This document shows positions 26,373-34,693 of a stretch of DNA of 64,000 nucleotides, one piece after another. The stretch covers positions 372,001 through 436,000 of the forward strand of contig QNUV01000099.1 of the NCBI GenBank assembly GCA_003339645.1, given 5' to 3'. Below the pieces are notes generated by a model that saw only the letters and a list, made by a program, of their open reading frames with translations, ran no database searches and had not been told where the DNA came from. The translations under genes were made by a program, and so were the position numbers. The stretch's first letter is position 1. The number at the start of each line of letters is the position of its first letter. Source of the stretch: Microbacterium arborescens. Lineage in GTDB: Bacteria > Actinomycetota > Actinomycetes > Actinomycetales > Microbacteriaceae.

Positions 26373-27404
26373 TCAGTCGGCGTCGGTGGCCGTGGTGATC
26401 TCCTCGCCCTGAACCTGCTCACGGTCGTTCTTCGCCTTGTCGCCACGGGTCTTGGCGAGGCTCGCGACGGTGGCGACCGCGACGGTGGCGGCGATGAACA
26501 GCAGCGAGAACCAGATCGGGATCTCGGGAACCCACAGCAGCGGCTCGCCGCCGTTGATGAACGGCAGCTCGTTGACGTGGAGCGCGTGGAAGACGAGCTT
26601 CACACCGATGAAGGCGAGGATGACGGCCAGTCCCTGCGCGAGGTAGACCAGACGCTCCAGCAGACCGCCGATGAGGAAGAACAGCTGGCGCAGGCCCATC
26701 AGGGCGAAGGCGTTCGCCGTGAAGACGATGTACGCCTCGTTGGTCAGACCGTAGATCGCGGGGATCGAGTCGACCGCGAAGACGAGGTCGATGAAGCCGA
26801 TCGCGATGATCACCAGCAGCATCGGGGTGACGAACCGCTTGCCGTCCTTCTTCACCGTCAGCTTGTCGCCGTTGTACTCGTCGGTCACGGGGAGGTGGCG
26901 GCGGACGAAGCGCATGAACTTGCCGTTGGCCGGGTCGGAGTCACCGTGCGAGAAAGCCTGACGGTAGGCGAGGAACAGCAGCAGCGCGCCGAAGATGTAG
27001 AAGATCCAGGAGAAGTTGTCGATGAGGGCCGCGCCGATGGCGATGAACGCGCCGCGCATGATGAGCGCAATCACGATGCCGATCATCAGCACCTTCTGCT
27101 GGTACTTCTTCGGCACCGCGAAGCCGGTCATGATGATGAGGAAGACGAAGAGATTGTCGATCGACAGCGCCTTCTCGGTCAGGTAGCCGGCGAAGTACTC
27201 GCCCGCGAACACCCAGCCCCAGCCCGGCACGAAGCCGATGACCACGCCGAAGATGAGCGCGAGGCCGATGTAGAACGCCGACCAGCGCGCGGATTCGGCG
27301 ATCGTCGGCTCGTGCGGCGTGCGCACGTGCGCGAAGAACTCGTACACGAAGAAGGCGATGGTCACCGCGATGGTGATGATCCACACGAGCGGAGTGATGT
27401 CCAC
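26373..27404 (-). CDS. TerC family membrane protein (manganese-linked)
   Basis: This 343-residue TerC/Alx-type inner-membrane protein has about nine helices. Conserved acidic and polar residues are in TEKALSIDNLFVFLIIM and GFIDLVFAVDSIPAIYG, the paired TerC signatures thought to bind metal. TerC proteins export manganese or metallate secreted enzymes. The C-terminus is hydrophilic with KTRGDKAKND. A yybP-ykoY manganese riboswitch lies in its leader, so expression should rise when Mn2+ is high. It is divergent from a DUF2332 gene and convergent with metY. Older labels tie the family to tellurite resistance, which is unlikely to be its normal role. Confidence 0.93.
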   Translation of the reverse strand: MDITPLVWIITIAVTIAFFVYEFFAHVRTPHEPTIAESARWSAFYIGLALIFGVVIGFVPGWGWVFAGEYFAGYLTEKALSIDNLFVFLIIMTGFAVPKKYQQKVLMIGIVIALIMRGAFIAIGAALIDNFSWIFYIFGALLLFLAYRQAFSHGDSDPANGKFMRFVRRHLPVTDEYNGDKLTVKKDGKRFVTPMLLVIIAIGFIDLVFAVDSIPAIYGLTNEAYIVFTANAFALMGLRQLFFLIGGLLERLVYLAQGLAVILAFIGVKLVFHALHVNELPFINGGEPLLWVPEIPIWFSLLFIAATVAVATVASLAKTRGDKAKNDREQVQGEEITTATDAD

Positions 27405-27436
27405 GAAGGCTCCAAGGGGTCGACAGTAGCGAACGG

Positions 27437-27531
27437 CCAGGTCTCCTTCATCCCCGGAGGGACCGGCGTCCCGGAATCCGACGTCGGATCCGTAATGACG
27501 AGAGCGCCGCAGGCGGAAGTACTCCCCTTGC
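27437..27531 (-). promoter_or_regulatory. yybP-ykoY manganese riboswitch
   Basis: Reading the minus strand from 27531, the leader has AAGGGGAGTACTTCC, then a GC-rich stem, CTCGTCAT, a long helix centred on GACGTCGGAT, GGGACGCCGGTCCC, and finally GAAGGAGACCTGG. The GGGGAGUA and GAGACCU ends and the CCGGU core are the hallmark conserved parts of yybP-ykoY aptamers, which bind Mn2+ and turn on TerC/MntP-type genes. The aptamer ends about 32 bases before the TerC start, so control may act on ribosome access. Co-variation was not checked. Confidence 0.85.
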
Positions 27532-27539
27532 TTCGCGGT

Positions 27540-27545
27540 ATCTTA
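27540..27545 (-). promoter_or_regulatory. -10 box for the TerC riboswitch transcript
   Basis: TAAGAT on the minus strand lies 8 bases before the aptamer's conserved 5' end, so transcription would begin at its edge. The opposing -10 of the DUF2332 gene (27573-27578) is 27 bases away. Confidence 0.5.
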
Positions 27546-27584
27546 CGCGACGATCGTGACGCCCAGCGCATCTACTCTGAAGCG

Positions 27585-28601
27585 ATGGACGCCGCTACCT
27601 CCCGCCGCTACCATTCGTTCGCCGACTGGGCCCGGGACAGCTCGCCGATCTACGCCGAATGGGCCACCGGGATCGCGGGCGACGACGAGCTCACCGAGCG
27701 GATCGCGCTGCTCGGCGAGCGCCGCGGTCAGCCGAACCTCGTCTTCGCCGCCGCACGCTGGGCCGGCTGCGGACTCGAGCCGTTCGCCGCGTGGCGCGAA
27801 CGCCTGGTCTCGGAGTGGGAACGGGTCGCCGCCATCACGGCGGAGCACCGCACGCAGACCAACGAGGTCGGACGCTGCACCACCCTCCTGCCTCCCCTTT
27901 CGCGCATCGACGGCCCGATCGCCCTGCTCGAGACCGGCACCGCCGCCGGCCTCTGCCTCTATCCCGATCGGTACGCGTACGAGTACTCGTCTCCCGGCTG
28001 CGAGCACCCCCGGACCATCGTGCCCGCGGGACCCGATGCCGCTCCGCGCCCGCTGCTGCGCTGCCGCATCGACGATCCCGACGCCGTGCCCGACTCCCTC
28101 CCCGACGTCGTCTGGCGCGCCGGCATCGACCTCGCCCCGATCGACGTGCGCGATACGGACGCGGTCTCCTGGCTCGAGACGCTCGTCTGGCCGGGCTCCG
28201 TTCACGACGAGCGCGTCGGTCGGCTGCGGGCAGCGGTCGAGGTGGCCCGGGCCGACCCGCCGCGCATCGTCGCCGGCGACATCCTCGACCGCCTCCCCGA
28301 GGTCGCGGCCGAAAGCCCTCCCGACGTGACGCTCGTCGTGTTCCACAGCGCGGTGCTCCTGTACCTCGATGCCGACGAACGGCGCCGCTTCGCCGACCTC
28401 GTGAGCACCCTCGGGAAACGGGTGAACCGCCGCGTCGTCTGGATCTCGAACGAGACGGCGGGCACCCTGCCGGAGATCGACGGACGGATGCCGCGGCGCG
28501 TCGACACAACCGGCAGCTTCGTGCAGACGGTCGACGGGGTGCCGGTCGCACTCGCGGGCCAGCACGGCGCGACCTACGAGGTGTCTCCGTTCCGGTCGTG
28601 A
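27585..28601 (+). CDS. DUF2332 family protein
   Basis: This 338-residue protein of a widespread actinobacterial family has no assigned reaction. It opens with the family pattern RYHSFADWARDSSPIYAEWATG. Other family segments are PNLVFAAARWAG, NEVGRC, ETGTAAGLCLYPDRY, the acidic LPEVAAESPPDVTLVVFHSAVL and FVQTVDG. The layout, with a central GTAAGL-type turn followed by DPRR-like strands, looks like a Rossmann-type enzyme. ATG 27585 is chosen because TACTCT (27573-27578) ends 6 bases upstream and the family start follows. It is divergent from the riboswitch-controlled TerC gene. Confidence 0.88.
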   Translation: MDAATSRRYHSFADWARDSSPIYAEWATGIAGDDELTERIALLGERRGQPNLVFAAARWAGCGLEPFAAWRERLVSEWERVAAITAEHRTQTNEVGRCTTLLPPLSRIDGPIALLETGTAAGLCLYPDRYAYEYSSPGCEHPRTIVPAGPDAAPRPLLRCRIDDPDAVPDSLPDVVWRAGIDLAPIDVRDTDAVSWLETLVWPGSVHDERVGRLRAAVEVARADPPRIVAGDILDRLPEVAAESPPDVTLVVFHSAVLLYLDADERRRFADLVSTLGKRVNRRVVWISNETAGTLPEIDGRMPRRVDTTGSFVQTVDGVPVALAGQHGATYEVSPFRS

Positions 28602-28647
28602 CGTAACACGCGAGCAGCGTGCGCCCGCACCCGGGAGAATGGCTCGC

Positions 28648-29850
28648 ATGGACTGGCAGACCTCCGAGGACACGGTGCCGAGCGCGCCGATCACGGAGGC
28701 CGATGCGCGCCTGCTGCGCGGACGGCCACCTGCCACGGGCGCCTGGCGCGACGGCGACCCCGTCGGGCACCGGAGCTTCGGGGTCTTCGGTCCGCTCTCC
28801 ACCGAGAGCGGTGAGCAGCTGCCGAGCTTCCGCCTGGCCTACGAGACGTGGGGCGAGCTCTCACCCGAACGCGACAACGCCGTGCTCGTGCTCCACGCCC
28901 TCACCGGCGACAGCCACCTGCGCGGCGAGGCGGGCCCGGGGCACCCGACGGCCGGCTGGTGGGAAGACATCGTCGGTCCCGGTCTGGCGATCGACACCGA
29001 CCGCTGGTTCGTGGTCGCCCCGAACATGCTGGGCGGGTGCCAGGGCTCGACGGGCCCCTCGTCGATCTCGTCCGACGGCTACGAATGGGCGGCTCGGTTC
29101 CCCTACCTCACGATCCGCGATCAGGTCGCCGCGCAGGTCCGGCTGGCCGACGCCCTCGGGGTCGAGGTCTGGGCCGCGGTCGTCGGCGGATCGATGGGCG
29201 GCATGCACGCGCTCGAGTGGGGCGTCGGGCACCCCGAGCGCCTGGAGCGACTCGCGATCCTCGCCGCCCCGCCCGTCAACACCGCCGACCAGATCGCGTT
29301 GAACTCCGTGCAGCTCGAGGCCATCCGCATCGACCCGCGGTTCCAGGACGGCGAGTACTACGACGCAGCCGACGGCGACGGCCCCCACCGCGGCCTCGCA
29401 CTCGCGCGCCGCATGGCTCTGCTGAACTACCGCAGCCCGACCGAGCTGAACCTGCGCTTCCAGCGCACGTGGCAGTCGGGCAAGAGCCCCCTCGGTCTCG
29501 GCGGACGCTTCGCGGTGGAGAGCTACCTCGACTTCCACGGCAACAAGTTCACGCGACGATTCGACGCGAACAGCTACATCACGCTCGTCGAGGCGATGAA
29601 CTCGCACGACGTCGGTCGCGACCGCGGCGGGATCGAAGACGCGCTGGCGCGTGTCACCGCCCGCACCCTCGTGCTGGGCATCGACTCAGACCGGCTGTTC
29701 CCCGTGGAGGGGCAGCACCGCATCGCTCGCGGCATCCGATCGACCATCGACGACGCTGCGGTGGTGATCTCGAGCGACTTCGGTCACGACGCGTTCCTCA
29801 TCGAGACACCGGTCGTCGGCGCCCATCTGCGACGGCTGCTCGAGGGCTGA
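28648..29850 (+). CDS. metX: Homoserine O-acetyltransferase MetX
   Basis: MetX transfers acetyl from acetyl-CoA to homoserine, giving the substrate of MetY. The 400-residue alpha/beta-hydrolase-fold protein has LVLHALTGDSHLRG, the nucleophile Ser in VVGGSMGGMHALEW, Asp in LGIDSDRLFP and His in SSDFGHDAFLIE. A lid domain with NLRFQRTWQSGKSPLG lies between. GAGAAT (28635-28640) ends 7 bases before ATG 28648, so this start is preferred over ATG 28639, which overlaps the box. MetX and MetY together indicate direct sulfhydrylation for methionine synthesis. Confidence 0.95.
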   Translation: MDWQTSEDTVPSAPITEADARLLRGRPPATGAWRDGDPVGHRSFGVFGPLSTESGEQLPSFRLAYETWGELSPERDNAVLVLHALTGDSHLRGEAGPGHPTAGWWEDIVGPGLAIDTDRWFVVAPNMLGGCQGSTGPSSISSDGYEWAARFPYLTIRDQVAAQVRLADALGVEVWAAVVGGSMGGMHALEWGVGHPERLERLAILAAPPVNTADQIALNSVQLEAIRIDPRFQDGEYYDAADGDGPHRGLALARRMALLNYRSPTELNLRFQRTWQSGKSPLGLGGRFAVESYLDFHGNKFTRRFDANSYITLVEAMNSHDVGRDRGGIEDALARVTARTLVLGIDSDRLFPVEGQHRIARGIRSTIDDAAVVISSDFGHDAFLIETPVVGAHLRRLLEG

Positions 29851-29854
29851 CGCC

Positions 29855-31111
29855 TCAGCGCGTCGGTGCGGGCGCGTCGGGCCGCGGTGCGCGGGACGAC
29901 GTCCGCCGTCGCGCACGAGCCTCGACGGCGAAGCTCGTGCAGGCGACCCCGAATCCGGCGAGGGCGAGGACGACCCCCACCCATACCGGCGCGACGTATC
30001 CGAGTCCGGCGGCGATCGCGGCCCCTCCGAGCGCCGCGCCCAGCGCGTTGCCCATGTTGAGGGCCGAGTGGTTCAGCGCCGCAGCGATGGACTGATTGTC
30101 GCCCGCGACATCCATCAGGCGCGTCTGGATCGTCGGACTCAGCGCCGCGGAGAAGAACCCCACGAGGAAGACGAACAGGCCCACGGTCACGACCCAGCCG
30201 GCAGTCAGTGCGAGGAGCGCCTGGATCAGGGCGAGGGCGACGAGACCGCCGAGGAGGCTTCCGCGCAGGTCGCGGTCGGCGAGCCTGCCGCCGACGAGGT
30301 TTCCGATCGTCATGCCGACTCCGGCCACGACGAGCACGATGGGCACGGCCCACTGCGGTGAACCGGCTGCCTCGGTGACGAGGGTCGCGACGTAGCTGTA
30401 CACCGCGAAGAAGCCGCCGAAGCCGATCGCGCCGATGCCGAGGGCGAACCACACCTGACCGATACCGAAGACCCGCAGTTCGGCGCGCAGGGTGCGCGAC
30501 GGCTCCCCCGCGTGCTGCGGGACCGTCAGGGCGATCGCCACCGTGGCCAGCGCGAAGATCGCCGCGACGACGAGGAACGCGGCCCGCCATCCGAACTGCT
30601 GACCGAGGAACGTGCCGAGCGGAACGCCCACGACGTTGGCGATGGTGAGGCCCGTCAGCACGAACGCCACGCCCTGCGCGCGCTTGCCCGGCCCCAGGAC
30701 GTCGGCGGCGACGAGCGCGCCGATGCCGAAGTAGGCGCCGTGCGGGAGCGCCGCGAGGAACCGGGATGCCGCGACGAGCTCGAACGTCGGCAGCACGAGC
30801 GTCAGCGCGTTGCCGAGGGTGAGGGCGAGCGCGAGGAAGACCATGACCCGGTGCCGCGGGTACTTCGCCACGACACCCGCGATGGTCGGAGCGCCGACGA
30901 CGACGCCGGCGGCGTAGAGCGTGATGAGCCACCCCGCCTGGGCGATCGCCGCTTCCGGATCGCTCGCGTAGACGGAGGGCAGCAGCTCGCTGGCGATCTC
31001 GGGCAGCAGGCCCATGACGACGAACTCGGTCATCCCGATGCCGAAGCTGCCGATCGCGAGCGAGAGCAGGGCCCGGCGGGCAGTCGGGCGAGAAATGGCG
31101 GGCGTCGTCAC
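29855..31111 (-). CDS. MFS transporter, 12-helix
   Basis: This 418-residue, 12-helix major facilitator protein belongs to the AraJ/arabinose-efflux-like group. It has FGIGMTEFVVMGLLPEIA in helix 1 (the family's (G)TEF motif), GAPTIAGVVAKYPRHRVM as loop 2-3 and PHGAYFGIGALVAADV in helix 4. The GTG start overlaps the stop of a thiamine-binding-family gene by 4 bases, so the two are translated together. That coupling hints at a thiamine- or pyrimidine-related cargo, but the helix motifs alone predict only a small-molecule exporter. It is convergent with metX, 4 bases away. Confidence 0.9.
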   Translation of the reverse strand: MTTPAISRPTARRALLSLAIGSFGIGMTEFVVMGLLPEIASELLPSVYASDPEAAIAQAGWLITLYAAGVVVGAPTIAGVVAKYPRHRVMVFLALALTLGNALTLVLPTFELVAASRFLAALPHGAYFGIGALVAADVLGPGKRAQGVAFVLTGLTIANVVGVPLGTFLGQQFGWRAAFLVVAAIFALATVAIALTVPQHAGEPSRTLRAELRVFGIGQVWFALGIGAIGFGGFFAVYSYVATLVTEAAGSPQWAVPIVLVVAGVGMTIGNLVGGRLADRDLRGSLLGGLVALALIQALLALTAGWVVTVGLFVFLVGFFSAALSPTIQTRLMDVAGDNQSIAAALNHSALNMGNALGAALGGAAIAAGLGYVAPVWVGVVLALAGFGVACTSFAVEARARRRTSSRAPRPDAPAPTR

Positions 31112-31452
31112 TCCGGGAGCGTAGCGCCGCCCTCGCCCTCCTGTCGAATCGATTCGAGTGCGCCCTCGAGGCGCTCGATCTTGCCGTCGAGCTCGCCGCT
31201 GTAGCCCGGCCGGATGTCGGCCTTCAGCACGAGCGATACGCGCGAGCCGAACGGCAGCACCGCCTCGGTGGCCCGTTTGACGACATCCATCACCTCGTCC
31301 CACTCCCCCTCGACCTCGGTGAACATCGAGGTGGTGCGGTGCGGCAGGCCCGAGGCCCGCACGACGGCCACGGCTGCGGCGACGGCATCGTGCACCGAGC
31401 CGTCGGTATTGCTGCCGGTTCCGCTGGGAGCGACGGAGAAGGCGATGAGCAT
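31108..31452 (-). CDS. Thiamine-binding family protein (MTH1187/YkoF-like)
   Basis: This 114-residue protein of the COG0011 type begins MLIAFSVAPSGTG with a ferredoxin-like beta-alpha-beta fold. It has SVHDAVAAAVAVVRASGL, HRTTSMFTEVEGEWDEVM and LVLKADIRPG. Family members bind thiamine or a thiamine precursor in the cytoplasm, and YkoF is associated with HMP uptake. GGAGGT lies 6 bases before the ATG. It is preceded 14 bases away by the GT87 gene and overlaps the MFS gene by 4 bases. No TPP riboswitch precedes it. Confidence 0.88.
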   Translation of the reverse strand: MLIAFSVAPSGTGSNTDGSVHDAVAAAVAVVRASGLPHRTTSMFTEVEGEWDEVMDVVKRATEAVLPFGSRVSLVLKADIRPGYSGELDGKIERLEGALESIRQEGEGGATLPE

Positions 31453-31466
31453 GATGGACCTCCGGA

Positions 31467-32672
31467 TCAGGCGGGGATGGATGACGGCGTCCGGACCGGC
31501 ACCCGGACGAGGCGCACCACCATCCAGACACCGAGGACGACGAGCAGGGCGTTGCGCACGGTGAGGATACCGACACCCAGGGGATGCGCCGACAGCACCT
31601 CCCCGTAGAACACCGGGTAGACGAGCTGCGTGAGCGCACTGAGGACGAGCACCAGGATCGCCGGGCGCGCCCAATCGCGGCGCGCGACGACGAGCCCGAG
31701 CACGACGGGCGGGACGAGCCAGCACAGGTACTGCGGCGACCCGACCTTGTTGAGCACGATGAACACGGTGACGATCGCGAGCGCCGCGACGGGCAGAAGA
31801 TCCTTCACCGCGGCACCGCGGCGCACCTTGACGGCGGCGACGACCGCCACGGCTCCCACGCCGATCATGAGGATCGGAGTCATCGCCGCGATGACAGGAT
31901 CGATCTCGGTGCCGGTCACCTGGAACGTCAGGATGTCCGTCGAGTAGTAGACGAAGAAGCCCGGGATGCCGAGCATCTGCCCCCACAGGTAGAACATGCT
32001 CACGGGCGCCTCGACCTGCAGCCCGCGCCCGGTCTGATCGCCGATGAACCCGAGCGCATGGTCGAGCCCACCGGCGACGACGACGGCCGCGAGCGTCGCG
32101 ACCGAGACGACGAGCCCGGCACCGACGAGCGCCCACCGCTGCCGGAGCGCCACGACGGCGGCCGCGATGATCGCCGCCGGCCAGACCTTGATCCACGTCG
32201 CGACCGCCAGCAGGATGCCGGCCAGCCACGGCCGGCCGCGTAGCCACAGGCAGCCCATGACGGCGAGCGCGACGGTGACGGCATCGAGCCGGTAGAGGCC
32301 GACCGGGCCGAGGAGCAGGATGGCGGCGAGCCAGAACCACGCCGCCGTCACGCGTCCGCGCGACCGCGCGCGCCCCACGAGAACCGCGAAAGCGAGGGCG
32401 TCCAGCGCCGTGACGAAGATCGCCCAGCCGACCGTGTAACCGGCGATCCAGGCGAACCCGTGGGCCAGGACGAGCGGGATGAGCGCGAGCTGGGGATAGA
32501 CCCAGTCATCGTCGATCCCGACGATGCCCTCACCGGAGAGCGCCCGCTGGGACCAGGGTTCGTAGACGAGGTAGACATCCCCCATCGGCTGGTTCGGCAG
32601 CACGAACCCGAGCACCGAGACGACGAGGTGGACGAGCGCGAACGCGACCCACAGCGTTCCCCGTCTCGACAC
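31467..32672 (-). CDS. GT87-like membrane glycosyltransferase
   Basis: This is a GT-C fold integral membrane protein of about 401 residues and ten or more helices, related to the DUF2029/GT87 mannosyltransferases that use polyprenyl-phosphate sugars. After helix 1 comes GDVYLVYEPWSQRAL, with the acidic motif expected in the first periplasmic loop, and YPQLALIPLVLAHG follows. GTG 32672 is preferred to the GTG 6 bases upstream because TAGGAT (32679-32684) would overlap that codon but lies exactly 6 bases before 32672. The glycan target is unknown, and cell-wall or lipoglycan mannosylation is likely. Confidence 0.85.
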   Translation of the reverse strand: MSRRGTLWVAFALVHLVVSVLGFVLPNQPMGDVYLVYEPWSQRALSGEGIVGIDDDWVYPQLALIPLVLAHGFAWIAGYTVGWAIFVTALDALAFAVLVGRARSRGRVTAAWFWLAAILLLGPVGLYRLDAVTVALAVMGCLWLRGRPWLAGILLAVATWIKVWPAAIIAAAVVALRQRWALVGAGLVVSVATLAAVVVAGGLDHALGFIGDQTGRGLQVEAPVSMFYLWGQMLGIPGFFVYYSTDILTFQVTGTEIDPVIAAMTPILMIGVGAVAVVAAVKVRRGAAVKDLLPVAALAIVTVFIVLNKVGSPQYLCWLVPPVVLGLVVARRDWARPAILVLVLSALTQLVYPVFYGEVLSAHPLGVGILTVRNALLVVLGVWMVVRLVRVPVRTPSSIPA

Positions 32673-32714
32673 CGTCACATCCTACGGTGAGCGCCTCGCA
32701 GCCCGCCGGTGGCG

Positions 32715-33566
32715 TCAGCGCGCGGCCGGGTCTCCTCCGGAGAGCAGCTCGTCGATCACGGCGGGTACGGCCTCAGCGACGTCCAGCGCTGTGATGGGGC
32801 CGGGACCGGCACCGCGACCGGCATGCCCGTGGATGTACGCTGCCGCGGCGGCGAGCGGACCCAGGGCGGCGGCATCCAGATCGTGCTGAGCACCCCGGGC
32901 CGCCACGACCGCTCCCAGGATGCCGCCGAGCACGTCACCGGTGCCCGCGGTGGCGAGCCACCCCGTGCCGGCCCGGACGACGGCGGTCCATCCGTCGGGA
33001 GCCGCGACGACGGTCTCGGCCCCCTTCAGCAGCACGGCGATGCCCGCCGCGGCCGCAGTCTCGCGGGCGGCAGCGATGCGGTCGGCGAGTGACGTCGGTG
33101 TCACCTCGTCGAGGCCGAGCAGCGCACGCAGGCGCGCGTGCTCGCTCTGGTGCGGGGTGACCACGAGCGGGGCCGCGGCGCCGGGCACCAGGTCGAGGGC
33201 CCCGGCGTCGACGACGACGGGGAGGTCGCCCTGCAGCAGCTCCCCCAGCCGTGCGGTCTCGGCGGCGGGCCGGGTCGCGGCGTCCGTCCCCGATCCGATC
33301 AGCCACGCCTGCACGCGTCCGGGCGCGGTCACGGTCTCGGGTCGGCGCTGCAGCACGAGGTCGGCGGGACGCTCGGGGCCCAGGTAGCGGACCATCCCGA
33401 TGCCGGTCCGCCACGCGGCCTCGACGCCGAGCACGGCGGCTCCCGGATACTCCTGCGATCCGGTTCGCACACCGAGCACCCCGCGGGAATACTTGTGGTC
33501 GTCGGCAGTTGGCTCGCGCAGGAGCGCGACCGTGTCGCGCGCATCCCATTCGTGGATCTCGACCAT
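32715..33566 (-). CDS. nnrD: ADP-dependent NAD(P)H-hydrate dehydratase
   Basis: NnrD repairs hydrated NADH and NADPH, using ADP to drive dehydration. The 283-residue ribokinase-fold protein has HKYSRGVLGVRTGS, where nucleotide binding begins, DAGALDLV, VVTPHQSEHARLL-like text and the catalytic/ADP loop ATAGTGDVLGGILGAV. The partner epimerase domain NnrE is not fused here, so it must be encoded elsewhere. TAGGGT (33573-33578) ends 6 bases before the ATG. It precedes the GT87 gene by 42 bases on the same strand and is divergent from the old yellow enzyme gene. Confidence 0.93.
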   Translation of the reverse strand: MVEIHEWDARDTVALLREPTADDHKYSRGVLGVRTGSQEYPGAAVLGVEAAWRTGIGMVRYLGPERPADLVLQRRPETVTAPGRVQAWLIGSGTDAATRPAAETARLGELLQGDLPVVVDAGALDLVPGAAAPLVVTPHQSEHARLRALLGLDEVTPTSLADRIAAARETAAAAGIAVLLKGAETVVAAPDGWTAVVRAGTGWLATAGTGDVLGGILGAVVAARGAQHDLDAAALGPLAAAAAYIHGHAGRGAGPGPITALDVAEAVPAVIDELLSGGDPAAR

Positions 33567-33601
33567 GGCGCCACCCTATCGGCGCCCCGAAGGAGCCCGG
33601 C

Positions 33602-34669
33602 GTGAGCCAGTTGTTCAGCCCCCTGACCATCCGAACCGTCGAGGTGCGCAACCGCCTCTGGGTCGCCCCCATGTGCCAGTACTCGGCTGAGGACGGCATC
33701 CCGAACGACTGGCATCATGTCCACCTCGCGCAGTTCGCCTCGGGCGGTGCCGGACTCGTCATGGCCGAGGCGACCGCGGTCGTGCCGGAGGGACGCATCA
33801 CCCCCGAAGACACCGGCATCTGGAACGACGAACAGCGCGACGCCTGGCGCCCGATCGTGACCGCGATCCACGACCGCGGGGCGGTGGCCGCGATCCAGCT
33901 CGCGCACGCGGGCCGCAAGGCGTCGACCTATTCGCCGTTCGCCGCCGAGCGCGGGACCGTGCCGGAGGCGGAGGGCGGCTGGCAGGCACTCGCCCCCTCG
34001 GCCGTCGCCTTCGACGGCTACGCCCGGCCCGACGAGCTCGAGCGCGCCGAGATCGACACCCTCGTCACCGCGTTCGCCGACGGAGCACGCCGTTCGATCG
34101 AGGCCGGCTTCGACGTGCTCGAGATCCACGCCGCGCACGGCTACCTGCTGCACGAGTTCCTGTCGCCGTTGTCGAACCGGCGCACCGACGAGTACGGCGG
34201 CTCGCTCGAGAACCGCGCACGGCTCCTGCTGCGCATCGTCGAGGCGGTCCGCGCCGCGGCACCCGACGCTCCGCTCTTCGTGCGCTTCTCGGCGACCGAC
34301 TGGGCCGAGGGCGGCTGGGATGTCTCCGACACGGCGACGGTCGCGGCCTGGGCGCACGTGCGCGGCGCCGACCTCGTCGACGTCTCGAGCGGAGGGCTCG
34401 TCGCGCACCAGCGCATCACGACGGGGCCCGGCTATCAGGTGCCCTTCGCCCGAGAGATCCGCGAGACCACCGGCCTCCCCGTCAGCGCGGTCGGCGAGAT
34501 CACGACCGGGACCCAGGCTGAGGAGATCCTCGCCGCCGGAGCGGCCGATGCGATCATGGCCGGCCGCGAGTGGCTGCGCGATCCGCACTTCGGGCTCCGC
34601 GCAGCCGACGAGCTGGGCGAGGACGCGGCGATCTGGCCGCCGCAGTACGTCCGCGCACGGCGCCGCTGA
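33602..34669 (+). CDS. Old yellow enzyme (YqjM-like NADH:flavin oxidoreductase)
   Basis: This 355-residue FMN-dependent ene reductase forms a TIM barrel. FMN and substrate contacts are visible in WVAPMCQYS (the Cys of the YqjM class), AIQLAHAGRKAS, the paired HAAHGYLLHEFLSPLSNRRTDEYGG with its His pair, and SSGGL then AVGEITTG and IMAGREWLRDPHF. The MCQYS Cys and the YqjM layout predict reduction of electrophilic enals and nitro compounds during oxidative stress. GAAGGAG lies 7 bases before the GTG. A near-consensus SigR promoter (GGAAT-N17-GTT) occurs at 33486-33510, inside the divergent nnrD gene. Confidence 0.93.
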   Translation: MSQLFSPLTIRTVEVRNRLWVAPMCQYSAEDGIPNDWHHVHLAQFASGGAGLVMAEATAVVPEGRITPEDTGIWNDEQRDAWRPIVTAIHDRGAVAAIQLAHAGRKASTYSPFAAERGTVPEAEGGWQALAPSAVAFDGYARPDELERAEIDTLVTAFADGARRSIEAGFDVLEIHAAHGYLLHEFLSPLSNRRTDEYGGSLENRARLLLRIVEAVRAAAPDAPLFVRFSATDWAEGGWDVSDTATVAAWAHVRGADLVDVSSGGLVAHQRITTGPGYQVPFAREIRETTGLPVSAVGEITTGTQAEEILAAGAADAIMAGREWLRDPHFGLRAADELGEDAAIWPPQYVRARRR

Positions 34670-34693
34670 GCTCGCGTCGCCGCCCCTCCCGGC

